Source of the DNA: Tolypocladium sp. Sup5 PDA-1
Lineage: Eukaryota > Ascomycota > Sordariomycetes > Hypocreales > Ophiocordycipitaceae
Assembly (NCBI GenBank): GCA_000750105.3
Contig: JPHH03000014.1
Coordinates: 1 to 64,000 of the forward strand
Direction: 5' to 3'
DNA: 64,000 bases
Part shown: positions 1-9,931 of the stretch, one piece after another
Layout of the letters: every line of letters starts with the position of its first letter
Numbering within the stretch: position 1 is the stretch's first letter
Position numbers and translations under genes: made by a program
Notes under the pieces: generated by a model
What the model saw: only the letters and a program-made list of their open reading frames with translations
Told to the model about the DNA's origin: nothing
Database searches by the model: none

Positions 1-1
1 G

Positions 2-379
2 TGCCCTCCCGACCAGCAGGACTGCCACGACCACTGCATCCCCGGGGCCCAGGTTTGCCCCAAGTGCCATCCCGATCAGCAGGACTGCCACAGTACTTGC
101 ATTCCCAAGGCCCAAGTTTGCCCCAAGTGCCGTCCCGACCAGCAGGACTGTCACGGGAACTGCATCCCTGGAGCCGAGGCTTGCCCTAAATGCCGTCCCG
201 ACCAGCAGGACTGCCACGGTACTTGCATTCCCAAGGCCCAGGCTTGCCCCAAGTGCCCTCCCGACCAGCAGGACTGCCACGACCACTGCATCCCCGGGGC
301 CCAGGTTTGCCCCAAGTGCCATCCCGACCAGCAGGACTGCCGCGGGAACTGCATCCCCAGGACCCAGGCTTGCACGTCG
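2..379 (+). repeat. Six 63-bp tandem repeats encoding a 21-residue Cys-rich unit
   Basis: Units start at 2, 65, 128, 191, 254 and 317. Each encodes C-x-P-D-Q-Q-D-C, then three residues, C-I-P, then C-P-K. Unit 5 is identical in DNA to unit 1, while units 2 and 4 and units 3 and 6 resemble each other, pointing to recent copying of multi-unit blocks. The array may extend left of the window. The last unit degenerates into the Thr-rich stalk. Confidence 0.95.
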
Positions 380-1537
380 TCGACTCCGAAGCCGTCTACC
401 ACGTCGACGACTCCTATAGTCAAGATGACTACCTCGACTTCTACGAAGCAGTCTACCACGTCGTCGACTGCGAAGCCGTCTACCACGTCTACGACTCCTG
501 TGGTTAAGACGACTACCTCGACTTCCACGAAGCAGTCTACCACGTCGTCGACTGCGAAGCCGTCTACCACGTCTACGACTCCTGTGGTTAAGACGACTAC
601 CTTGACTTCCACGAAGAAGTCTAGCACGTCTACGACTCCTGTGGTTAAGACGACTACCTCAACTTTTACGAAGCAGTCTAGCAACTCGATGACTACCTCG
701 AAGCCGTCTAGCACATCGTCGACTCCTCCTATAGTCAAGATGACTACCTCGACTTCCACCAAGCAGTCTAGCAACTCGATGACTACCTCGAAAACGTCAA
801 CCAGGCAGGTAATCACCGCCACAAACACCGCCACCACAGTCACCTCTGCCCACCCGAGCACCCTAACGACCAACCTCCCGCCCGCGCCAACCACCGACAA
901 AGGCCTCATCCCCACCTCGACCCCCGCCGTGCCCAAGGAGGACCTCCACTGCCCAACTGTTCTGCCCAGGTGTCTCGACAACCTACTTCCCCTTATCACC
1001 AATTGCAAAGATGATGCCGATTATTCCTGCTACTGCTCCGATAGCCAGTTTGTCGAGGCCCTCTATAACTGCATCGCTTCCGACGCTACAGCCGGCACCA
1101 TCTTCTACCAGGCCGTTATGTGCTTCCAAGATGACTGCGCTCCCTACATCCCTGAGAATCCTGTCATTGCTACTGGTGCTGAGACGTACACGGAGTTCAT
1201 CACCGTGCCTGCCACAGCCGTCCAGACACTGCCCCCTGCTAAATACACCACTGTGGCCGTTGACACCACCATCGTTGGCAGCAGCAGCACCAAGACCATC
1301 ACCACGCAAGTTGTCGTCCCAACTATTACCTCCGGCCTGCAGATTCCTACCACGCAGCCCTCAGATCCCGCTCCTACCGTCAACAACTCTGGCCCTATCG
1401 CGACGGGGAATCTTCCGAACGTCACCTCCACCCGTCCTTCCGGGAGTGCCGATACGCCCGTCACCGCTGGGGCCCCTGGCATCCAGGTCGGCCTGGCTCT
1501 AGGCATCGCGGTCCTCGCCACCTTGGCTGCCTTGTAG
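2..1537 (+). CDS. Cys-repeat / CFEM-like GPI-anchored surface protein (5' partial)
   Basis: The frame is open from base 2, so the start lies outside the window and the ATG at 425 is internal. Order of parts: six 21-residue units with four Cys each (about bases 2-379), a Thr/Ser-rich stalk (about 380-900), then a domain with eight Cys at about 951-1140 spaced C-x6-C-x10-C-x7-C-x1-C-x11-C-x16-C-x4-C. That spacing resembles CFEM domains, which occur in fungal surface proteins and can bind heme. A second Ser/Thr-rich region follows, and the end is a hydrophobic tail after a small-residue stretch, as in GPI signals. The stop is TAG at 1535. Inferred role: wall or membrane-anchored surface protein, possibly an adhesin or iron-related protein. 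The CFEM call rests on Cys spacing; the first gap (x6) is longer than usual. No intron is needed in the visible part. Confidence 0.8.
   Translation, partial: CPPDQQDCHDHCIPGAQVCPKCHPDQQDCHSTCIPKAQVCPKCRPDQQDCHGNCIPGAEACPKCRPDQQDCHGTCIPKAQACPKCPPDQQDCHDHCIPGAQVCPKCHPDQQDCRGNCIPRTQACTSSTPKPSTTSTTPIVKMTTSTSTKQSTTSSTAKPSTTSTTPVVKTTTSTSTKQSTTSSTAKPSTTSTTPVVKTTTLTSTKKSSTSTTPVVKTTTSTFTKQSSNSMTTSKPSSTSSTPPIVKMTTSTSTKQSSNSMTTSKTSTRQVITATNTATTVTSAHPSTLTTNLPPAPTTDKGLIPTSTPAVPKEDLHCPTVLPRCLDNLLPLITNCKDDADYSCYCSDSQFVEALYNCIASDATAGTIFYQAVMCFQDDCAPYIPENPVIATGAETYTEFITVPATAVQTLPPAKYTTVAVDTTIVGSSSTKTITTQVVVPTITSGLQIPTTQPSDPAPTVNNSGPIATGNLPNVTSTRPSGSADTPVTAGAPGIQVGLALGIAVLATLAAL
389..800 (+). repeat. Thr/Ser-rich imperfect tandem repeats (about 84-bp period)
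   Basis: A block beginning with the codons for KPSTTSTTP recurs at about 473 and 557 with an 84-bp (28-residue) period, and degenerate shorter copies continue to about 800. It encodes the likely O-glycosylated stalk of the surface protein. The period is a multiple of three, so copy-number change would keep the frame. Confidence 0.85.
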
Positions 1538-2194
1538 TGGTGTCATCTACCTGCATGACTTGGGAGCAAAACACAAAAGTCTGCTAATATGTTTTGCACC
1601 GACGGTAAATACGAAATCTTAAGTTCAACATAAACATCAGAAACACGAGCCTGCAAACAAAGAAGCCCTCTCAACCGACTTGGACACTTCAATTCTTATG
1701 ATCCCTACGAGACACTCTTCGTTGCGCCGCCATAGAGTAATAGAACTCAAGTTGGCTCTTCCAAGGGGTTGTCTAGACCCTATTTTTTATGTATATTATT
1801 AATATATCCCGAATGCTGGTTTTAGGCCGCGCATTAAGTTTCTCTTGTTTCCCCCCCCAAATAGTGTGTAAACGTGATGCTAATGGTGTGTTGAGTTCCT
1901 CGCCTTGCGGGTGTCTGGTGCTTGCAGTTAGTGTGCAGTATCTGGGGCGACTGGGTTGGCTTTCCATGGGGGGAAATGATTTATTCTATAGATGTTTCTG
2001 ATCTAGGTGGTATATAAGATAGACTGTAACTAGGTCGGAAGTCCAGTACAACTTGGGAGTATTGTCGTGAAATATGACTCCTTGGCTACATGCCATTTTA
2101 ATTACCTCAAACCTCTGTGCAAGACACCCCGAAAAGCTTCCTACATATCCTACAGATCAGAACCAGCAGACTCTACCCAAGAAACTGCCCCGTC
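1538..2194. other. Intergenic, convergent 3' ends
   Basis: The 3' flanks of the GPI protein (+) and the DUF6594 gene (-) meet here. There is an AT-rich patch at about 1780-1805 and a C9 run near 1850. No coding sequence or RNA gene was recognised. Confidence 0.6.
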
Positions 2195-4068
2195 TTAAGC
2201 CAGAGTGCCCGCAACCGCAGCCATGGTGCCGCCATAAATTCCAGCACAAAGAATCCAATCCAAGGCCCCTCTACCCAGCAGTCGCACAACTCCCGACTGC
2301 ATCAGAGCCGTCGCAACGCTAGCTCCAACAAGCAACACCACCGCTATGCGCCCGGCGAAAGTCGGAATGACGGAAAAGGTGACAATGGGCGCAAAGACGG
2401 CGACGAACATGGCCAGGCCAAGCTGCGAGATAGTGGCACCAAGGGTAAGGGTTTCCTGGGCTCGCGTGGAGGGCCGCGTGGAGAGCCGCCGTGCTGAGGC
2501 CCAACTACCCGCCTCGGACACCGGTGCCTTGCGAATGCTTGCTGGGAACTCGACTTCCTCGGCCAGACGAGGCATGGGGGTCAGCCCCTCGTCCGCCACG
2601 AACCCCTCTGGCATCGGCTCTTCCATGGCTAGTGAAAGGAGGTCTTCCGGGGCGTCGAGGAATCTTGTCTCGTCACCTATAAGTAATCTGCTGCTCGTGA
2701 GGTACGATTTGTAGCTGTGAATCTCATCCATGGATGGTGCCGGCATGTCCTGCATCTTTCGAAACGACGTTATGACCTTGTCTTCAACCGGTTAGCGGAA
2801 ATAAGGACATAGGTTCAGGCAGGCTTACTGTACTGGCACAGTTTGTAGCCGATTTGGCCCAAGATCTCGGTCCTCTGCAGCGCCAAGCTGCTACTCGCCC
2901 AACGTTCCTGTCGACGTGAAGCAGGCACGAGCCCGTATCCTCGCTCAACTGTGTCCTTCATGTCGAGATTGCGCAGTTCGTTCTCCAGGTCTGCAAGGTC
3001 GGCCTGCATGTACAAAAGCAGGCGGTGGTTGAGGGCCTCGAACCGTCGATACATGGGCGTAACCGGTGGCCCCCCAAGACCGCCGACCAACTTGGCTGCT
3101 AAGAGCTGATAGCCGCTCATCGGGGGGTCCTCTGCTCCAAAACCATGCTGGAGCGCGCTTTGGGGCGGCGCATGCGTCATGGCCATGTTGGACATCGGGG
3201 CGCTGCTGGGAACCATCTGGGGAGACCCGTACATTTGAGGCAAGGCGCGCCCGGGCTGGTATCCAGGCATGGGAACGGGTTCATCAGGCCCAGAATAATC
3301 CGGGTTCCAATTCGCATGTGGCCCAGCGTCGAAGGGCAATTCGCGAGGAGCGTCACCGCGGCGACTGCTCAACACGGACGGCGGAGGGGCGCTGTTGGAA
3401 CCCTGTGCGTGATGAGCGCCCATTTCGAGTCTTCTATAAATCGTTTCGAGCGCTGCCTTTGGGTTCCCGGTTGGAGCCTCTGACACGAGATAGTCCAAGG
3501 CGCTTGGCCGGCGCCGCGGACGAGGGGCATGATAGATGTCCGCCTGGTGTTCCGCTCGCCTCCTCTGGCTTGACGTTTCACTGCGCTCTTCTGTCACGCG
3601 GGGTGCTTGTGTCACAGTTGTGCCGCTCTTGACGGATAACCTGGCACTATTCGGCGTCGTCGGCGTTGTGACAGTTGTCGCACTCGAATGTGGTGCAGGT
3701 GATGGCGACGTGTGAGCCGTTTGTGTCGACCGCGTGTGAGCTTCGTCCTCGTCAAGGCAGTCTTCCACCGTCGCAGCCATGACATTTATCTTGTCCGCTT
3801 CAGGCGAAGGAAGAGGCGAGGTGCTGTCTGGAAGAGGGGACACCTGTATATTCGTTGCCAATGGAGGATCGCTTTGTGCGCTTCCATCGAGGGACCCCTC
3901 CTCAGAACGGGGTTCGGTCGTAGGAGTTGATAGCGCCTGAGCAGGATGAGCAGTGCTGGCATCGGTGGCTCTTGTGTCCTGCTTCGGCAGCGATTGCTGA
4001 GAGTCTCCGGTCCGACCGTCCGCTGGCGTTGTGCCGCGACTCGGCCCAGGCTCATTCGTGTCGTCCAT
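2195..4068 (-). CDS. DUF6594 family membrane protein
   Basis: Two exons: 4068-2829 and 2781-2195, with a 47-nt intron (donor GTAAGC, branch CTAAC, acceptor AAG). The product is 608 residues. The first 280 or so residues are low-complexity and rich in Ser, Thr and Pro. A conserved block follows (YRRFEALN, LLYMQADLADLE), which I recognise as the start of DUF6594, a domain widespread in mould genomes. The intron joins this to the second half, which ends in two or three hydrophobic segments (from about residue 535), so the C terminus is membrane-embedded. Molecular function is unknown. The intron is short but its sites are good, and reading the two halves as one domain supports the join. Confidence 0.85.
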
Positions 4069-5264
4069 TTTGCTGTATCTCTGGACAGAATCGACCGGAT
4101 GCTATACTTTCTCTAAGGTATGAAGCCATAAGTGGCCGTTTATCATAGACGATACCATAGCGCCAAAAGTACGAGACAGGGCGCTGGCGCTGCCTTGCCG
4201 CAACATGGTGCACTTACATGAAGCGCGAGTTGATAAGTGGTTTTGCAGCTTCCGGGATCGTACAAGGAAATGGCGTTCGGGAAGCAAAAGGGCTGAAAGG
4301 CGTCGCTGAAAGATGACGGCAAATGCAGTACAGAGGATACGTCAACACAGTGCTACAAGGAAAGGCAGCCAAAACCGGACGAGTCAGCCCGTGCAGGTCG
4401 AGCCGAGGTGTTGGTGAGGGCACCGCAGGCCAAGGAGGTGTCGCATGATGTTCAGATGTCCGAGCTGCACGTCGAACGAGGCACTTAAAGGGGGAGACAG
4501 GTGACGGAGCGTGCAGGAAGCCTTCTAATATGGCGAGGCAGCCTGGCACAGGCCACGTTCCATCTGCAGAGCAATTGGTCCCTTTTGTGATGACTGTGCT
4601 GAAGGCTTTTGGGTGGCGGCATTGGGCTTCCAGGTTCAGCACAATGCGTCTCAGCGCCGGGTTGTGCACACAGCAGGCTGCAGCAGGCTGCCGCAGGCTG
4701 GAGTTGCTGCCCAACGACGACGTGGTGCCAGAACGGCCTGCTTGCCTTTAATTCCCAGGGATGCAGGGAGGGGATTAGTGTGATGCGATGCGATGCTGGT
4801 TGGGAGGGTACGATGGTCGGTGGTTTTGCTGCACATTACCAAGTACAAAGTACGAATACATACGGACTATTACGCGTCGGGTTTTCTTGCGGGCCGCACC
4901 AGTGGGTATTTCCTGCGCTCCACCAGAGCTGATCGTCCCTTCAAGAACAGAAACCTCCACGATCCGACAAGCAACCTCGGCCGTAGACGCAATCGGTCGG
5001 ACGAGAGGCTCGGCGTCCCTTACGATATCAACCAATCTGTTGGCCGGAAGCATCGCCACAGCTCCTACCCCCGTTGGGACCGCACGCTGCTCCCTCGTGC
5101 ACCTCGCCAATAACGGGCCTCCAGCAGCGATCAATCTAGACAAGACACCCGACGAAACGAAAACGCGGCGAAGAATGCATTGATTGGCCGCGAGATACCG
5201 AAATAAATCCTTTACAACGTCGCGAGCGAGGTTTCTGCGGCTCTGCGTGAACGGCCTGTCGTGC
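4069..5264. other. Divergent intergenic region
   Basis: Upstream region shared by the DUF6594 gene (-) and GatB (+). It contains GTAC/TACG-rich sequence at about 4841-4870. Open frames here have no protein-like composition and run into GatB antisense. Confidence 0.55.
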
Positions 5265-7172
5265 ATGCGACCTTCAGCGCGTGTCTGCAGCCTTCGCCAT
5301 ACGCACAGGATGCGTCGCGTAGCGCTTGCAGAGCTGAGCAAATACCTGCTGGACGGGCATCTCTCGCGGCGTGGATGCCTCGGGGCCCGCCAGGTCGTTA
5401 CACGGCCCGTTGCTGCTGGGTGGGTGCTCCCCAGAGCTGGTCCAGTCAGGGCTTTCCACGCAGCCCCCGAGAGCACCACCACCGTTGCAGCCTCACAAGG
5501 GCCAGCTGTCCCTCTCCGGAAGCAGTTGAAGGATGAGGCCAAGCAAGCCAAGAAGCAAGGGAAAAAGAAATCCAAGGCCGACTCCCAGACCGTCGACGGC
5601 TGGGAACTCACGGTCGGCATTGAGATTCACGCCCAGCTCAACACTTCGCGCAAGCTGTTCTCGTCCGCGACGACCTCATTCAACGAGGAACCCAACAGCC
5701 ATGTCGCTCTCTTCGACGTGGCCATGCCAGGCAGCCAGCCTCTATTGCAGAAGGAGACCCTGCTCCCGGCGATTCGAGCAGCCCTGTCTCTCAACTGCGA
5801 CATTCAGCGAGTCAGCCGATTTGACAGAAAACACTACTTTTGGTGGGATCAGCCATCCGGATACCAGATAACACAATACTACGAACCATTCGCGAAGAAC
5901 GGACACATTACTCTGTACGCCAGAGACGGCATTTCTCCCGAGGATGGCGAGAGCGTTACCGTGGGCATAAAGCAGCTGCAGCTGGAACAGGACACGGCCA
6001 AGACGCTGGCCCAGACCGGCAATGCGCACTGGCTGGATTTCAATCGCGTTGGAGTGCCTCTTGTTGAGATCATCACGGACCCAGACATTCATCATCCGCG
6101 GACAGCTGCCGTCTTCGTCCGCAAGATACAGCTCCTGCTCAACACCGTCGACACTTGCGTTTCAGGCATGGAAACGGGTGGACTGAGAGCAGATGTCAAC
6201 GTCTCGGTGCGCAAGACAGACGACCCCGCCAGAAAGCTTGGAACGAGAACCGAGATCAAGAACCTCAGCACCATCAAGGCCGTGGAAGACGCCATCATTT
6301 CCGAGCGGGACCGCCAGATTCGAGAATTGGAAGCTGGCGGCGCCATTGCCGGCGAAACGCGTGGCTGGACACTTGGTTCCAAGGAAACCCGGCGGCTTCG
6401 AGGAAAGGAAGGAGAGGTGGACTATCGCTACATGCCCGATCCAGACATTGCTCCTCTGGTAATTGGGGACGACCTTGTGAAGCATCTGCAAAATTCACTG
6501 GCGGTATTGCCAGATGCAGAGCTTGACAGATTGATCAGCGAGTTTGGGCTTACGCCAAAGGACGCGTTGTCGCTCATCACGCTGGACAATGGCGCCCGCG
6601 TCCAGTACTTTTATAGGGTGCTGGACAGCATTCATGAGAAAGTCCAAGCGGAGTTCGCTGCATCTACGCCGCCGGACTTGAAGAGCTATTCCACGCTTAT
6701 TGGGAACTGGATCATTCATGAACTCGGTCGCCTGACAACGTACAAAGCCGGGCCGTTGGCTTCGGGAGATCTCTCGTTTACGGCGGATGGTGAGTGTACT
6801 CAGGTTTCCGGCTCTGATCTGTCGCAGCTACTTTATCACCTCTATCGCAAACATGTCACGGGCAAGGTGGCGAAGGAGCTTCTCTTGGCGATATATCTAG
6901 ACGAGCTGGAGGGCGGGGTGCTTGAGGCGATCGAGACCAATGACCTCTGGTTCAAGGAGATTTCTCCAGAAGAGTACTCTGCCCTGGCCGAGGAGGCTAT
7001 GACGGGCGAGGAAAAGGTGCTCCAGGAATTTGTCGACTACAACAAGTTCCCGCAGGGCAAGCTTATGTACCTGGTCGGCAAGATGATGCGCCTTGGCCCG
7101 ACGGAGCGGATTGATCCTGTGACAGCCGAAAATGTCATGAGGGCACGCGTTGAGGGGATTCGGGCGCCGTGA
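5265..7172 (+). CDS. PET112: Mitochondrial aspartyl/glutamyl-tRNA amidotransferase subunit B (GatB)
   Basis: Single exon, 635 residues. The core starts at WELTVGIEIHAQL and continues through HVALFDVAMPG, FDRKHYFWWDQPSGYQ, VGVPLVEIITDPD and the C-terminal tail domain (GKLMYLVGKMM), all typical of GatB. GatB with GatA (and GatF in yeasts, GatC elsewhere) converts misacylated Glu-tRNA(Gln) to Gln-tRNA(Gln) in mitochondria. The first 90 or so residues are Arg/Ala/Ser-rich with almost no acidic residues and contain RAFHAAP, which fits a mitochondrial presequence. The first in-frame ATG is at 5265. A second at 5310 is also plausible and gives a 620-residue product with the presequence intact. The open frame continues upstream to a TTG at 5184, which I do not use. 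Confidence 0.95.
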   Translation: MRPSARVCSLRHTHRMRRVALAELSKYLLDGHLSRRGCLGARQVVTRPVAAGWVLPRAGPVRAFHAAPESTTTVAASQGPAVPLRKQLKDEAKQAKKQGKKKSKADSQTVDGWELTVGIEIHAQLNTSRKLFSSATTSFNEEPNSHVALFDVAMPGSQPLLQKETLLPAIRAALSLNCDIQRVSRFDRKHYFWWDQPSGYQITQYYEPFAKNGHITLYARDGISPEDGESVTVGIKQLQLEQDTAKTLAQTGNAHWLDFNRVGVPLVEIITDPDIHHPRTAAVFVRKIQLLLNTVDTCVSGMETGGLRADVNVSVRKTDDPARKLGTRTEIKNLSTIKAVEDAIISERDRQIRELEAGGAIAGETRGWTLGSKETRRLRGKEGEVDYRYMPDPDIAPLVIGDDLVKHLQNSLAVLPDAELDRLISEFGLTPKDALSLITLDNGARVQYFYRVLDSIHEKVQAEFAASTPPDLKSYSTLIGNWIIHELGRLTTYKAGPLASGDLSFTADGECTQVSGSDLSQLLYHLYRKHVTGKVAKELLLAIYLDELEGGVLEAIETNDLWFKEISPEEYSALAEEAMTGEEKVLQEFVDYNKFPQGKLMYLVGKMMRLGPTERIDPVTAENVMRARVEGIRAP

Positions 7173-7503
7173 GTTCTCCATGCACTCGCTACCGCTCGTG
7201 GTGGCTCGCTGTCCCACGACAACGGTAGGCTCTCACAACTTCTGTGGCCCCAAGAGTTCGCTCTCGCCGATCACGGATTGGCCGGCCACGTGAGGCTGCC
7301 CGAGTTGCAGCCGGTGACACGACTCATCTTATCATGGCATGATCCTGAACGGGGAGCAAACAGACGTGTAGTGCGGCAGTGAATCAGCCCCACGTCGACT
7401 TGTTTTGGCCTCGTCAGTTGTTCATCCATTTCGGAAGACAACTTCGACACGTCTACTTTTAGCTCGCACTGCAGTCACTGAGAACGAGTGGGAGGCATCG
7501 ATA
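7173..7503. other. Short intergenic spacer
   Basis: 3' flank of GatB and 5' flank of the next gene. The downstream frame is open back to 7405 without an ATG, so an upstream exon for that gene is possible. Nothing else was recognised. Confidence 0.5.
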
Positions 7504-8316
7504 ATGTCGTTTACACGCGTGGTGTCATCTCAAGCACGTGATGGGCAGCAACCTGGCCCATGGCCGAAGCCCGGGGGCTCGGTTCGCGATGGGCAAACGC
7601 AAAATCATGACGCCCTCACACCTCCTACAAACAACCCCCAAGAAGAGACTGCGACTACGTCGAGAGGCTCTGCGATCAACAAGCTCACATTGTCTACGAC
7701 GGAAGACGGTCCGGCATCTGCGGTGGCTACTCCGATGTCGACACCTACGGACCCATCATGCTCCCGAAATGCTTCAACCCAACTCCGGGGCTTCATCGGC
7801 TTGTCTGTGGCCACCTCTCTATCCCTGTCTGCTGCCTTGTCCGTATCCTCGAATGCCTCTTCAATTCGAGATGTAGGGTCGCCCACGGGAGCGCCGAGTA
7901 CAGATGCAAACGGGCCAGCCCCGATTCGGAAGGCACCAGACGGCTTGTCACATGGAGCCACGGCTGCGATTGTGGTTGGCATCCTGCTGGTGTTGGCAGC
8001 TTTCGTATGTGCCATTTGGATTGTCATTCAGAACAAGAGGAAGGACGGGCGGACGAGGTCACCGACGTTTGCATCTTATGATGTTGACCTACCGTTGAGA
8101 GACTTGGCTGGCAGGGACGAATACCGCCATACAGGGACGACAGCGCAGACACGGGCTCGCTTTGGAGAGGGTTCACGCTCTGAACATTTCGCGCCAGAGA
8201 CAGGCATGGCATCTCATCCGCGGGATGGAACGGCAGGCTACGGCGAGTTCAATGGAGAACCGGTGCTTCAATATCCGGCAAATGCGTATTGGGGCCGCAG
8301 TGTGGCTTGGGGCTGA
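7504..8316 (+). CDS. Putative single-pass membrane protein, Ser/Thr-rich
   Basis: Single-exon model, 270 residues, starting at the first ATG in the frame. The first half is Ser/Thr/Pro-rich with no Cys pattern, and contains a weakly hydrophobic Ser/Ala/Leu stretch at about residues 95-115. A strong transmembrane segment follows (TAAIVVGILLVLAAFVCAIW), then a positive stop-transfer motif (QNKRKDGR) and a polar tail of about 90 residues. This layout resembles fungal stress-sensor-like or other small surface proteins, but I recognise no family. No signal peptide is visible at the start, so either it is a type III membrane protein or a 5' exon is missing. Confidence 0.55.
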   Translation: MSFTRVVSSQARDGQQPGPWPKPGGSVRDGQTQNHDALTPPTNNPQEETATTSRGSAINKLTLSTTEDGPASAVATPMSTPTDPSCSRNASTQLRGFIGLSVATSLSLSAALSVSSNASSIRDVGSPTGAPSTDANGPAPIRKAPDGLSHGATAAIVVGILLVLAAFVCAIWIVIQNKRKDGRTRSPTFASYDVDLPLRDLAGRDEYRHTGTTAQTRARFGEGSRSEHFAPETGMASHPRDGTAGYGEFNGEPVLQYPANAYWGRSVAWG

Positions 8317-9060
8317 CGTTGAGTGATGGATCCAGCCCGGTTGTCCCTTGGTTTCTCCAACTTGCTCGCAACACCACTCTTGTATAGTACCATGATATCC
8401 AAATTTCCTTCAGAAAGATAGCCTGGTTTTCAAACTAGTATGGGAAATTGAAGTTTTTTTTGCTGCCTTCTTTGCACTCGGGTCACTAGCTTGTGTCAAT
8501 GATTCCGGTGCGTTGTAGGAGCCGACCTTTGAGGCACAAGAGACGCCAGTGTAAATTCGGAATGCATGCCTAATAATGATGGCTCAACTGCTCCATATGC
8601 TGTACTTGGGTGCTCCGGTCGTTACACATTGTGCCTTGAGCCTCAACGGCCACGGATTGCAACGCTAGACACGAACGTGGAGTATCGTCACTGACCTCAG
8701 GCAAGGACCGGTCAAGCAAACATAGCTTGCCAGACACTAGCAAGACAACGCTGGCTTGCCTGGTCTTCCCGGATATTACTGTACATAGAACCAGCTTTCG
8801 ATCTCGATCTGCGTCATCGAGCTGCACGGCCGATTCTCATGCGCGACAGCGCAAGGAGCAGGAGCATTTGCCCCGCGCTGCAAGAATGTCGTTGCGATGA
8901 CATCATGATTCCATGGCGCAGGCTGGACGCTACGAGCCGCAATAAAGAGCAGCGTTGTTTCCTGCGACGGCGTTGTCTTCGTTTGCAATTCGATACGTCC
9001 AAACTCGAAGCAAAATAGAAGAAAAACACCATTCTAAACAAACCACCGCACACGTCCACC
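8317..9060. other. Intergenic, promoter region of LEA-like gene
   Basis: Plus-strand tandem spacing between two genes. It contains a T8 tract near 8454. The sequence just before 9061 (AAAAACACC, CACGTCCACC) is a typical leader ending in a good start context. No coding sequence was recognised. Confidence 0.5.
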
Positions 9061-9500
9061 ATGTCAGCTGTCTCTGGAAGATTCGTCCGCCTCGCGGTCC
9101 CCATGTCCCGCGCCCTCACAGTGCAGGGGCCTCGCGCGCTCACCACATCCGCCGTTGTCAGGAAATCGGCCACGCAAACAGTCAAGGATGGCCTAAAATC
9201 CGTCGACCGAGCCGTCAGCGACAACATTGTCATCCCTGGCCTGGACGCTGCCGGTACGTGCCACCACTGCCCGCTTACACGGCGTGGATGTGAGCCATCG
9301 CTAACATCTCGGTTGTCGCAGCCAAGGTCAAGGAAGGCGCCGAGAAGGTGGCCAAGGGAGACGCCGCGGGAAAGGCCGAGGAGCTCAAGGGAGAGGCTGC
9401 GGGCAAGGCCGAGCAGCTGAAGGGCCAGGCCAAGGGTGCTGCCCATGAGGCGGCAGGCAAGGCCAAGGGCGCTGCTGAGCAGGCCAAGAACAAGCTGTAG
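9061..9500 (+). CDS. LEA-like hydrophilic protein with mitochondrial presequence
   Basis: Two exons, 9061-9253 and 9322-9500, with a 68-nt intron (GTACGT donor, GCTAAC branch, CAG acceptor). The product is 123 residues. The N terminus (residues 1-35) is rich in Arg, Ser and Ala and lacks acids, as in a mitochondrial targeting sequence. The second exon encodes an almost purely Ala/Lys/Glu/Gly helix with repeated AGKAEELKG and GKAKGAAEQ units, the signature of group-3 LEA-like or CsbD-like hydrophilins that protect proteins and membranes under drying, cold or osmotic stress. Inferred role: mitochondrial stress protectant, possibly abundant in spores. Without the intron the second part reads out of frame as an Arg-rich product, which supports the join. 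Confidence 0.85.
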
Positions 9501-9931
9501 CAGGGGAGTGGGAAAGGGGTAACGGAGACGGAGTGGCAATTCATGACTGTATGATATGTGTATCTACATCCTGGACTCTTGCATTCAATGGCGCAAGAAC
9601 ATGAATGTTGGAGCTATCTTTGCCTAGAGAAATGGTGATGTTATTCCCTACTTACTATTTTTGAGTTACTACCTCATTTTGGGTGCTTTCAAAAGCAAAC
9701 ATTTCGTACGACTGTGCCACTCCCCTCCACATTATGCACGACTCGATTCTGGGTAACTTGAAGAGCAAAATTGGGTATCGAGTGAGCGAGACAGAACCAA
9801 GTGACCTCCAAACAGCCTCCCACAGTAAGATCCTCTCATCGGGAACACACCCAACAGCATTCGAACAAGTACGCGTTCGTTCATATGAGGTGCATAGCTG
9901 CCCCCATCACGTTTCTTTTCACCTCGGAAAC
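9501..9931. other. Convergent intergenic region
   Basis: 3' flanks of the LEA-like gene (+) and the GPR1/FUN34 gene (-). AT-rich around 9640-9670. No feature was recognised. Confidence 0.5.

Noticed and set aside
1..507. Plus-strand frames with Pro/Gly/Leu/His-rich repeats
   Set aside because: They are frame-shifted readings of the 63-bp repeat; the continuous frame from base 2 has conserved Cys and joins the downstream protein.
151..1008. 285-codon minus-strand open frame
   Set aside because: It is antisense to the repeat-rich GPI gene; its Val/Asp/Phe repeats are just the complement of Thr/Ser codon repeats.
4775..5620. 281-codon minus-strand frame overlapping the GatB start
   Set aside because: Composition is chance-like, and it is partly antisense to the conserved GatB gene.
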